DNA of 64,000 bases from Diadema setosum (Eukaryota; Echinodermata; Echinoidea; Diadematoida; Diadematidae), in NCBI RefSeq assembly GCF_964275005.1, contig NC_092705.1, positions 20,178,385 to 20,242,384 on the forward strand, written 5' to 3'. Below are positions 23,628 to 36,400 of the stretch, piece by piece. The position numbers and the translations under genes were made by a program. The stretch's first letter is position 1. Every line of letters begins with the position of its first letter. The notes under the pieces were generated by a model that was not told the origin of the DNA, searched no databases, and saw nothing but the letters and a program-made list of their open reading frames with translations.

Positions 23628-26539
23628 ATGCCCTCAATGGGGATATGGCGAGGTTGGGTGGCTGTTGTTGGCAGCATTCTGGTTCATTTAACCCTAGGGA
23701 CGATGTACTCATATGGTGAGTAGACCATCTAATGATCGCATCTCGTTGATGTAGAGAATTGTATGTCCTCCTTTACTGCCACTGACTGCTGCACACTGCC
23801 GGTCATAATATGTTCGCCCAACGTTGCCGTATACCAAGAATGATGACTGTGTAAGCGACCAATATTTATGTAGAAGTCCGTTGATATTAGCCATAAAGTG
23901 GCGCTTTATGGCGAAACATTATATTTTTGAGATTGCACTCTGAATCTCTCCTGTGTATCATGGCTTACCAAATGAAGTACATGTAGGTAAACTTTTGTAA
24001 GATGATTTTTACAGTGTGTAGGGGGTAGATGTGCAAATACAAGGTACAAAAGATATCTTGGTACCGAGATTCAAGATTAGATTGGTGAAAGCAGTAAAAG
24101 AGGCAATTCATGGTCCTCTATAAGAAATGATGGACTGTACTTGTTTTTGTTATCATTGTCACAGTATAGTGTACGTTTTATGTTTGCTATCATAAAAGGA
24201 ATATGCAAACACACTCTCAGGTTTAAGGTTTGCACAAGATCATCAAATCATAAAACTTCACTTCAGGCACTGTCAGGCAGTATATGCTTTACAGTACACT
24301 CTGAGCCGTAGAATTTGTGTTGTGGATATTTACTACAACTTTATATTGTCGAATGAGAGTGTGCTCCACAATAAATAAGATAGATAAATAAATCCATAGA
24401 CAATAAACCCAGAAACATCATGATTATGAGGCTCTGTACATCAATTCTTTTGAGCAGCAAAATATATATTTGCCTAAAGGAATTTATTTATCATTCTCTA
24501 TTTAGGACAGTGAAGTGGTAGGGAAAATTTATGAAATTTGCAGATAATATGCCAACATGTATTCCACACTGATAACACATCTCAGAAGATACACTATACA
24601 CTTCTAGTGTATACTGTTTCTGAGACCCTTTCTCTGTATGTTTCCAATAAAAATTGATTTGCCAATGTTGTGGGGTCTGACTAACACTCTAATCCTGCTG
24701 TACAGGCAAATCAAAGGAAAATGCTATTGCAAATTGGTAGTCTCTAAGACATTCAGCACACATTGTTTGGAATACGCCATGATATATTTGCAATTAGCCC
24801 ATTTTCCAGCACTTGCTATTTTGCAAAATGTGGGCATTAAAAAAGGTGTCAGTCATTAATGCTTGTGCATATAACAAGCTAAAGTAACCCTAATCTTTAA
24901 ACGTATGTATTTTCTCCCTTTTTCTATGAAACTACTACTCCTTAATCTCTCGTATACCAATCACGTTTAAATCAGTTAGGATGACCCAATGCTAAAAAAA
25001 AATCTATTCTAAGTTTAAAGCTTACTATATCTTAAACTATGCAGAAAAGTAAACATTTATTTTGACTGACTTTTTTTTAGATGGATGATCACATAATTAT
25101 TTGTGTGCATATACGTATGTATCAGAGTATATGAACTATATTTCTATTTTCTGATGTGATGTAAACATGACTTTCATTTAATCAATTCAAATCACTGAAA
25201 GTCAAGGCTGACCATTTGATTTAACACCTTATCTGAACCCGATTTCTTATTCCACTGGAGTAGCAAAATCTTTCTTCATTCTCTTATTTGATAATCATTC
25301 TACTACTCTTCAGGGAATATGGCTCCATATGTTACATCATTCATCCGTAAATACAGCAAACCAGTCACATTATCATACCAGGTGAGTCAGGAGTGTGCTT
25401 TAACATGCTGAAAAGAACACAGTGTCTCACAGTGTGTTCACACTGTGTCCACATAGTCGACTATGTGAAAATGCTTGAATTTCACACTGTGTGGGGTTCT
25501 TCACAGGCTATTCACGTATTAATGTTCTGTTTCACACTGTGAATTAATGATTCACACTGTGAACTGATGATTCACAATGTGTTCACACCGTTAAAATGCT
25601 AGAAGTTAACAGTGAGAAGATAATACTGTGTTCACTATGTGTTCACACTGTGTTCACACTGTGTTTCAATTGTGGGACACTGTGTTCTTTCCAACAGGGA
25701 TAGTGATACATTTTGTAATGAGAATGGCATTGAATCATATTCAAATGTTTTACGGGTGCTGTTCGTTATTCCGAAGGTTCGATATTCCGAAGGTTCGTTA
25801 TTCCGAAGGTTCGTTAATCCGAAACACACAAATTCCCTATACCTAGAGGTTCGTTAATCCGAAAATGAAAAAGGGTTCGTTAATCCGAACATTTGCGCCG
25901 TTATTCCGAAGGTTCGTTATTCCGAAGTTTTGTTAATCCGAAAATGAAATTCGGAAAAACGAACCTTCGGAATAACGAATCTTCGGACTGAAGAGCCTTC
26001 GGAATAACGAACCTTCGGAATAACGAGCTGTAACCTGTTTTACATGTAGGAATTCTTATCAGATTGGTGGTACATCATCTGTTTCTGATGAATGTATTGC
26101 AAAAAAAAAAAACATCAAATACTGGAAGATCTTAGCGCAAAAGGATGCTGTGCTATAAGTCAAGGAGATATATTTATATATAGAATGTACATGTATTGCT
26201 ATTTTATTGATGTTCACTTTAATTTTTTTTTCTGTGCCAGACTGTTACAGAGCTTAAGAGCTGAAAGACATAATATTTTTGCCTTATTATGTTTTCTGCA
26301 CCTGTGATTTAATATAGCTTGTAGATAGGCCACAACAATTACCTTGTCTACTGCAGCAAGTAGATGTTTTCTATAAACATGACTAACATTTGAAACTATA
26401 GAACCACCTGTGGACTTTTCCTTATATCTTTTGTCACATGTGATTTATCTTCCACATTAAAGAAAATATTGTGATGTGCAGTTTGAGACTAGCCCAGTGT
26501 CAAGCTGATAGGCATGGGAATGTGTTTTGTATATATATA

Positions 26540-26581
<42 letters not shown>

Positions 26582-29500
26582 CAGATAGATCATGAGGTTT
26601 TCACTGAGATAGATATACTGTACACAGTATGCCTAGCTAGTATGCAAAACCCTGGTAACTAATCATAGACAATATTTTAATGATTAATATAGCAGGAAAT
26701 AATATCAGAATTTGTAACAAACGCTCTCAATTTCTTAGATTGAGATGAGAGACAAATCCAAAATTAGATTGAAAATCTCAATCTGATAGATTTAGAAGTC
26801 AATATAATTTTCAAGTCTAATTTTGGATTTGTCCCTAACCACCATCTTATAGATTGATTTTCAATCTAAGGGATTTAGAGAGAAGGGCATTATCTTAAAG
26901 GTAGGGAATCCCATTTGCATGCCTCAAATGAAGAGTTGTATAAATACAGTGGTATGTTGAAGAGAGTATCATTTTAGAAACTCCCATAAAGTATTGAAAG
27001 TGGAAGGTAACATGTAGTACATTTTTATTGACCGTTAGATTTTGTATGGAATTTTTTCCGGGGCTCACCGTAAATTCCAGTACATTACTAGGCTACCTTT
27101 GCAGAGCCATGCACTGCATGTGTGTCCATCATGTATATTTTGTGAAGAAAATTCATCAAAACTTACAAACATTTCTATATACATTCTTGCCACACACTCT
27201 ATATGTTATCACATCAGCTCTTATACGTTTAGATTTGTTTTTATAGATAAAAAATACAGAAGACTGCAACAAAAAGGCTTAAGTGTGGCTGACACACAGA
27301 ACTACTGAGTAGTTGAGTTTTGTGCATTATTCAAATTGTAGATAACTGTTGACTTCCAAATTTCTCAGCAGTGGCCTAAACAAGTCCCCTGCGGTTCATA
27401 TTTAATGTTTTGCTGCATTTTGGGAGGTCTGTAAAAGGTATCCACTACCTTTAATATTTGAATAATCGTTTTGTCTTCAATTGAAGCTAAATTTTATTTT
27501 GGCAATTTTGTGAAGAGATAATTACAATCATATTGATTGGAGCTATAAAGGTAGTACTATTCCTCGCCATGAATTAGACAGCTACATTTCTTGGAGCTGG
27601 CCTCGGCTAACCTCATTGATATATTCTCTGTTCATCCCTTAAAGCAACATTTTTGTATCATGTATACTAAAATATGATTCGTCGTTTTGAACTGTTCTCA
27701 TTACCTTTTCACAAGATTTTGATTTCTGTTGCTGTCATACTTAATGATCAATGGACATCACAGTGTCATAACTGAAGACGGAGATTTTTGTGAATATATT
27801 GTACAGTGCATACTACCCAGGTTATGTATAGTCTCTTTAGAAGAAGCACTTAAATCATAGTCTCCCCTAGATGCCTGAAGTTATAATCCACATGCGCACA
27901 CAGCCTTGTAGAATATTTCACCAATGTCTACACCGACCTTGTCAAAATGAAGCACACTTTATAGTCTATACTTCTTAATATGGCAGTATCATTAATAAAC
28001 CCACTATATCTCCTGTAAGGCAAATATTACCATGTGGTTAGCAAATCTCTATAATAACAATAAATTCAACCATTACCTTGCTCCATTGTAATATTATGCA
28101 CATTGATGCGCAGGTGTTTGTCATATTGAGTAATATGTGAATTGTTTATTCAGCCATGTGAAGCCAATTGTACCATTCCAATCTTGTAATGTAAACAAGT
28201 CTGCTGCATGTTCAGTGCTTGCTTAAATGGGCTATACAATGTAATGGTATATATGCATGTTGACTTGTGTTGATTTACGAAACCCTCACTAATCACTTAT
28301 GTTTCCAAAAGAATATCTAAATATGTGCCATGTATTTTTAAATGATAATTCCATCTTTCTTCTTCAGATAGCTAATGAGATACACCCACCCAAAAAGCCT
28401 TCCAAACAAGATTCTGCTCCTGACATCAGCTGTCAATCATTGTTATTGATTCTGTGATACGTTTGTAGCATAGGTTGTTCCAGGTTAAAAGAGAAAGAGA
28501 GAGAGAGAGAGGGAAAAAAAAGAAGAAGAAAGCATGGCTCAGTTGTTGCCTGATGCATAGCAACAAGTGTATAATGTCTGCAAACCAAATTCCAGTCTTA
28601 GAGGTCTCTTTTCATTTCTTAAAAAACTTTTTACACACTCTTCACTTTCTACCATAATAATTTTTGAAAAAGAAAATATTGCTACTGCTTTGAAAGTTTG
28701 GAGTAGTCATAGATAGAATGTGTTTATAAAGTAATCTGATAATCCCTTTATAGTTTTTGGTTTGGAGTTTAACCGTCCCTTTTTTTGTCCCATTCACTTG
28801 CACAGAGCATGGCTTGATAAGATTAAGTGCTTGAATAGACCCTTTATTTTAGAGCCTCTTTCCTCAATACACTTTTTTTTTTCAGTGTCTGTTTTTTTTT
28901 TCTTCATTATTTTAATAGATAGGTTAGGAAAATCCGTTTGAATTGAGATATATATCATTTTAAAGCTTAGAGTCTACTCTTCCAGAATCTGCCCTCAACT
29001 AGAATCCATGTCTGGAGGCTTTTTTGTTTTTGTTTTTGTTTTGTGGAGCAGGGTCACAATTCAAATGTTATAAATTGTTAAAGTCTCGGTACCGATATCG
29101 TTGGATAGGGAGAATACTACATCATGACTGCACTATGGAGAACAATATAAAGAAAATATAAAGAAAATTCAACATATTTCACTTTTCTAGCATAATGAGA
29201 GAGAACTTGCCCTATCTCTTTCAGAAATCAAAGGGAGTAATATTTTCTTAGATTGATTCGATTGATTTGATTTGATTTGATTTGATTTATTTCTGCATTT
29301 TTCACAAAGTATGTACAACATAACAAACAATTTTCCAGTGCTATATACATATACATTATATCCAACACAAAATGAATATGAATATAGTCATAAATGTACC
29401 AATAATAAAATATTGAATAGGTGAATTATAATCATACAAAAATTGGAAAATCATTGATTATTCAATGGAATTAACACATACAAAATGCAGGAGACTGTCA

Positions 29501-30456
29501 TCTTAAGCTGAAGCTCGAGTTTGATGGCGGCCTCTGGAAAAGCATATGGCTTATACTTCTTTACAAATCATTTAATACATATCAAATTGTGTAACCGAAT
29601 AGGGTAGCTACAGTGCAACGGTGAATTAGGGTGCAAGTGCATACTAGTGATATGTGCTGTTTTTTATCTTCTTTTATTATTGTTAATGCTACATGCATTT
29701 GAAACAAAACTATGTCAATAACAAGTCGATGGAATGTGCACGTTTAATGAAAAATGATTTTTCTTTTCAATTCTCCTTAGATTTTTTCTTTATATTGTTG
29801 TCCAGGACGTCTTCATGAAGTGTAGTGGTCTTCTTATCCAGAGATGACAGCACTGAAACTTTTGAATTTCATAACTTTTCAGTCGATTGTCCGATTTTTG
29901 TGAAACTTTCACTGATGTGTTCTACTAATACAGCTGCTTTCACGTAGTCTACATTTACATTTGGGCTTGCAGCAAGATTTGTGTGTATATTCCCTCCCTT
30001 CCCTAGGAAACATCATTCATCTTTGGGCTGATGGTTTTTGGCCAAGGTATAGCCATGTGTGTTGGTGGCTTCATCGAGTCAAGACTTGGTCCGAGATTCA
30101 CCACCATGATCGGATGCTTCTTTGTCAGGTGATATCATGGAAGCTGAATCTTTAATTATTAATGCCATAAACATTGTCATCGTCAAATGACACATGCCTT
30201 GTCATACAAGAAAATAATGTAAGGAGTAACTTTTATTGTATTGGTAATGCAAGTATGAACAGAGGTACTGGTACATCTAAGATTTGCTATAAATTTTTCA
30301 TTGATAAAAGAAAGTTTTGATGGACCCCATGAAGTCATGAAGACCACAGAATCCCACTAGAAATTTCCAGGTGATTAGTATGTTTGGTTGTTTATTGTGA
30401 ATGGGAATATTGTTCATAATAATTGAAGAACTCAGTGGTTATTTTTGTTGTTGTAG

Positions 30457-30493
<37 letters not shown>

Positions 30494-33400
30494 CAAGGAC
30501 AAGTACCCTCCTTTGCTCATGATGCCCTAGTTTGGAAGCTTCTTTGCCTTTAAACAGAAAATCCTTTCTACCTAGCTGAATAAACAAACACACACAAACA
30601 AACAAAAAGAAGAAAAAAAAAAGCCCTTGACAGGTTGTTCACAGTTGCAGGGTAGAGTTACTTGCACCTAGTAGTCAACCATCTTGTATGTGTGTAATAT
30701 TGATGGGATTGAGATGAGTTAACTCTCCATAATTATTATGTGATTTGCTCACAGCGCTGGTATGATGCTGTCTGCAGTCACCATCAGGGTATCTTTCTTC
30801 CTTCTTCTACTGACCTATGGCCTCATCTTTGGGCTGGGCATCGGCATCGCCTATGTGCCTCCCATTGTCTGCTGCATGAGAGTGAGTATCTCTTAACCTC
30901 ACTTCGTCACCCTTCATTCATGCATTCATTCATTCATTCATTCATTCATTCATTCATTCATTCATTCATTCATTTTTCCATTTCCAGCAGAAACATAAAT
31001 ATTGTACAGAAATTAAATACATACATTTCATCACAGTACATGATAAAGGATAGGTTTACAGAATATTTCAAGTATATGGAAATGCTGGAAATGGGGAGGA
31101 ATGCTAAAAAGCGGTGCTTGTAGGGCGCATTCCCCCCACACGTAATCCTTGATATGATAATTATTTAACAGGTTTAGGATGACATTGAACACAGTGATTA
31201 AATATTTAATTTATTAACATCACAGTAATCACATGCAGGTAAAGGGACTGTGGAACCATGGGGGGGGGGGGGCTGCAGCCCCCTCCCCCCAATTTAGACA
31301 CACACACACACACACAAACGCACACACACACAAAAAAAAATGATAAAACCAAATCAAGGTTCCATTCTTAAATTCTTCCTGTTTAAGTGACCCCCTCCAT
31401 CCAACCCTCAGCCTCACACCCACCCCTAAACACTTGGGGGGGGGGGGTAATATATTCAGGACTGGCATGACTGTGTGCTCCTGACTGCAATTCATTTCAA
31501 AGTAAATTGTTTCCACAGCAACTGCCTCATAAATTCAGGATAGCTCGCGTATCTTGTGTGGATTCAACACAACAGCAAACAGGAAAAAAAAAAACTTAGA
31601 GGGTTACAAAAAAAAATCCTACTTATTATACAGCAAAACATACCCTATGGGGTATTATACTGCAAACCTCCTATGGGGAGGTTTGCAGTATAATATATTA
31701 TGTGGAAAGTCCTAAAAAGGACTGTAGAGAGAAGAGAAAATGAAAAGAAACGTGTCATATTTTACTCCTAAATGTAATAATGAAGTACTATTATGCAAAT
31801 AAATAAGGTTTAATACAATAGGAAAATTCCACATAAAACGTGTGTGAGCCAGTGCTTTCCACCAGCAATGTCAAATTGACAAAGGGATGATAGAACATTT
31901 TGTCATGATTGAGTGAATATATGAGAATAACGCACAATGTGACATTGGCTGCACCTTGCTTGTCACAATAGAACAGGATGATTTGCAGAATACTGAATAC
32001 GCTCCCATTGTACTCCAGCCTTGGTATGTCAATTTACAACTTCTATACACACATTCTTTCTACGTATCCTTATGGCAATCAAACAATGTATTCACTTATG
32101 AAAATGTGTTTTGTTAGTATAACCTTCTTTAAAGAACCTTGTTAATAGGGTCACAAAAAAAGTTGTTCTAATAAAAGGTAGGTCCCCTTCTTTTATTAGT
32201 ACTTCTTTGTTTTTGGATATCTCAGCCATTTCTGGACCGATTTTCATGAAATAAACTTTAATTCCTCTAGAATTGTACGCTCTTTAATACAAATATATTT
32301 CATAATAGGGGCAATTCCATGGGAATGTGGACATGGCACTAAAATTTCAAGTTTATTATATTGCAAAAGAATTACTCATTATGTATTACCCATATATTGA
32401 AGTTGAAGAAACTCAAAGAATTATATCAATCGGTCCAATATTTCCCGAGAAACAGCTACAAATGTTCAAGACAATTTTTCAGTCATCCAAATTGCTAAAA
32501 TGCATGCTTAACTTGATATACATTTTCTTTAAAGAAAAATTCTGCTAGCACTTCAGTTAATTCATTTTAAAGAAGCAAATTGGTTCTACTTCAGTCTCCC
32601 ATGAGAAAATTTCTATACCACCTTCAAAATTTTTTTATCACCACCTTGAAGTTCAGCCCTTGAGCCATGTAACGCGAGTTACCGAAACAAGAAATATTTT
32701 TCATTCTGAAGGAAGCAGTGGAGGTAATTTGTTGGGAATCATAATTTTCTAAATTCATCACACCCTGATACTGTACACAGGATGTTGACTTGAATAAACA
32801 CTGTCATCACATTAAAAAATGTCAGTGAAAAGTGTAACGCGAGTTACCATGTAACGCGAGTTACCAGTATGTAACGAGAGTTACCGACTGTAAACACAAC
32901 TTTCTACCAACGTAAGCAAATTTTAACACTTAATTGAGCTATATTATGGTGAAAACAATCAAATGCAGTGTTATACACACTATGCTGGACTGAAACAAAG
33001 GAGAGTAGCCTAATAAACTGTGATTGTATAATACTAGCATCAAGGCCACTGATCACATGCCACATTGAGGAGTCTAGCCAGGCTTTCACTGCATGTGTAC
33101 ATGTACATCCAGCAGTGAACGAGGTTAACCTAAAATTTATCTTCTGAAATTCCTGCATTAGTATTACAGAATTTTTATTACAGAATGCTATAAAGCAGCA
33201 AGTGTTGGTTCTAATCGTTATTCGGTGGTCTAGTGAAAATGACGCCTGTCCGGAGATCAGGAGGTTGTGGGTTCGAATCCGGCCTGCTCAAGTATGTGTG
33301 CCCATGATTTTTTATCATGGCTACTAATAAAACACTGATCAATTCAGTTTTTATTATGTTGATGTAGGGCAATTTGTCAATTAGTTGCAATAATAACATC

Positions 33401-36400
33401 TCAACGAAAGAATTTCATGAATTTGAATAATTACGCAGTACCCGCTGCATGATATAAGGATTAGAACCAACACTTCCTGTCGGGCGGAAGTTCGGTGGTC
33501 TAGTTCCGAGATGATGCCCGTCTGGAGATCAGGAGGTCTTAGTTCGAATACTGCTCGAGTATGCACGCCCATGACTTTTTTTATCATGGCTACTACTAAA
33601 ACACTGATCAATTGAGTGCTTAATGAATTTAAGTTGATGTAGGGTAATAAGCGAGTTCGTAATTACACTATAGCTCATGTACACATTGGTACAAATGACC
33701 TTTCTTTTCTCTCAGTTGGTTCGGCACTTCACTCTTTTTCAAAGCGGCATAATGCATAAAACTTGCCCGACGTAACAATTTATGGAATTCATGTTCAAAA
33801 AAAGAATGAACTTGCATTTGGATCAGGGGATCAGAATACTCCTATCAGTTTACAATTTAATTTAGCAAGCATCCATTTCATTGTTTTGTATTGAATGCAG
33901 TAACAGCTTATTTCCTTTTATATTGCAAAATACCATTCTTGCTGTCAGGTGGATGTGCTGGCAAGCATCATTTAGATAAGGATCACATGAATAATCATCG
34001 CATCACAGATGCTTATATCAGTGAATTTACAAACCAAAATGCCTGTTGGTACAAATAAACTTTTTCTGCTCATGCGCAAAGTGGAATTACGAACTGGTCT
34101 ATTTGTCAATCAGTTGCAAAGAAATTAGAGTTTTCAAAAAGACAGGATTTTAATTTTTGAAAGATTGTAGGCTTTTTTGTAAACTTGTTGATAGGGTTTG
34201 ATACTTTTATGTTTTGTTTTTAAAAAATTTCAACATCTTTCATTTTTACACTCTGAAAATTATGTACTTATACACCTAAATCATCTGGGTATATATTGAA
34301 ACATATTCAGGGTCTGAGGAGTGAAGCTCTTTTTAGTCTTAAACACATTCTTCTCTATCAATTGGGTTGATTAGTAAAATATTTCTTTAACATTTATTCA
34401 TTTTACTATGTACTAAGCATCTCTCAAAATATTCAACACAAGATTCAGTGCCATCAGAACAGTTGTATGTCATCAATTTGTGTCACCCTGTGTTAGTGGA
34501 CATAATGTAACGCGAGTTACCGTAACGCGAGTTACCGATATAAAGGCTCCCTACATTTTACCAGGTCATTGTTACTCAACTTTGATAGTGTTAATTCATG
34601 AGTCCTAACCCACTATCAATTCAAGGTAGGAAAACTTTTATCAGGATTGTCTAGTATGAGGAGACTTTCCAAAAAGAGGCCTTTATAGAATTGACCATGT
34701 CCTTTTTGTGTAACGCGAGTTACCAAAATTAAATGATTCAGGAATCCCAACATGTTTGTCCTTTATTTTTCTTTTTGGATTCATTTAGTTGGTGTATGTC
34801 TACCTAACCAATGATGAAAAAAGTAACTTGTGGATCCTTCCAATTACAAAGATATTGGCACATTATCCCATAAATGTACCCATTATTTCTAACGCGAGTT
34901 ACCATGGAATTGCCCATAGGCCTAAGTGGTTTCTAATCATTTCACAAGAAGTCAAATTCTAAATCCCATCCCAACAAAAACTATACCATTCCTTTAAACT
35001 TGACTCTCAGTTTGAACTATTTCCATTACAGAGGCATCATGGTTATAGAAATGTGATTAGAATTAATATTGCAATTATATCAGTAGAATTATTTTAATGA
35101 AAATTATGTATAGTTATGTAATGTCTTGAACTGATATGAAAATTCTTTGTACACCTCACTGATACATAGAAGGAGATAATGGTGTGGTGGTACTTTGCCA
35201 GTAGTACAACCAGGTATTTCTGCACGGACTTTTGATGGATAGCAGACTCCTATCATACTGGCAGAAAATTTACAAAGTGTGTACATTTGAATACTTGATA
35301 TCTGTGTCATGACAAATTTTTTTTCTCACTTGTCTTTCTAAAAATGACCCAAGCACACCACAATGATCACATGATGATTGGTTAATTATCATCATATCCA
35401 TGTTTTGTTCCAGTGGCTGCCACACAGAAAAGGTCTTGTGAGTGGACTGGTGGTGGCAGGCTTTGGGAGCGGGGCCTTCATTTTTAACATCGTCCAAACT
35501 GCATTCCTCAATCCACACAACCTGAAGGCGAATATTACCGATCCCACAGAACCTACAGATAGGTGAGTCGCATATGATATACTGGTTGAGGTCTCATCAG
35601 CTGGTACAAATACATCTTGCACCACATTAACTTACCACTCACAGGGGTCAAGTGCCTGTGAATAGTTGTATAGGGTAACTATGAAGCAGCAATAGTAACT
35701 TCTCAGATCTGTACTTGCATGTATATAATGTAGGTTATCTACATACCAGCAATGGTAAACTCTAACATCTCCTATTATTTAGAGACCCCCCCCCCCCCCC
35801 TCCCCCCCACTCACACAATCACACACTGGAAAACGTTCTGCGGCCCCTGTAGGTCTACTGTAAAACCAGAAGATTCACAAAATTAAAATGCATGCAAAAG
35901 TTCTTGTCTACACTCTGATGATTTGGATGCCAGTGGGTCCAAGGTAAGCTTCAATTCGCAAAAATTTCATGGTACAAATATTTCTTGTTTTTAGGTAGCC
36001 TGTGTAGTGTACTATATCTTTTAAGATTTTTGATTGAATACATGTATATTTATTTCTAAATTGTTGTTGTTACCTGTGACAGGTACTATGGCCAGGCTTC
36101 TATTCTGGACAAGGTTCCACTATCCTTCATCCTGCAGGGAGGAATATTTCTAGCCATTCAAATTATTGGATCTCTTCTCATCACTAATCCCCCTCAAGGA
36201 TGGGTTAGTGTACCTCTTACTTTGTCTAATCTCTTGGAATGTGTTTATGTGTTTTCTTTTCTTCTTCTTTCTTTCTTTCTTTTTTTTTTCTATAAAATTT
36301 TAGGTAGGTTTGTACCCTTGCTGTATACAAAATGTACTTGTATTTTTCTTTCCGTTTTTTGTACTCAAGATTTAGTAATATATGGTAATTTGTAGTGTTA

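Larger units (their letters stand above)
32308..34917. mobile_element. 2.6-kb TIR element with GTAACGCGAGTTACC sites
   Basis: Termini GGGCAATTCCATGG and CCATGGAATTGCCC are inverse. The flanking bases read ATAG on each side, consistent with a 4-bp target duplication. A 15-base interrupted palindrome GTAACGCGAGTTACC (GTAAC inverted around GCGA) occurs at 32669, 32834, 32851, 32871 (one change), 34507, 34522, 34710 and 34889 (first base changed), that is, clustered near both ends. No transposase ORF is seen. Two SINEs and one small MITE are inserted in the middle. The superfamily is not assigned; 4-bp duplications are known in Sola and some other groups. Confidence 0.7.
32155..34997. mobile_element. 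MITE related to 5751-6131, opened by nested insertions
   Basis: Left remnant 32155-32305 matches the inner part of the 5751 element (GGTAGGTCCCC, TTTTGGATATCTCAGCC, GATTTTCATGAAATAAAC). Right remnant 34918-34997 matches its end (AACAAAAACTATACCATTCC, then TTTAA). The 2.6 kb between them is a separate TIR element carrying further insertions. Confidence 0.7.

Noticed and set aside
30740-31123. 127-residue plus-strand ORF
   Set aside because: Out of frame with the real exon 4 of the transporter and dominated by the ATTC repeat.
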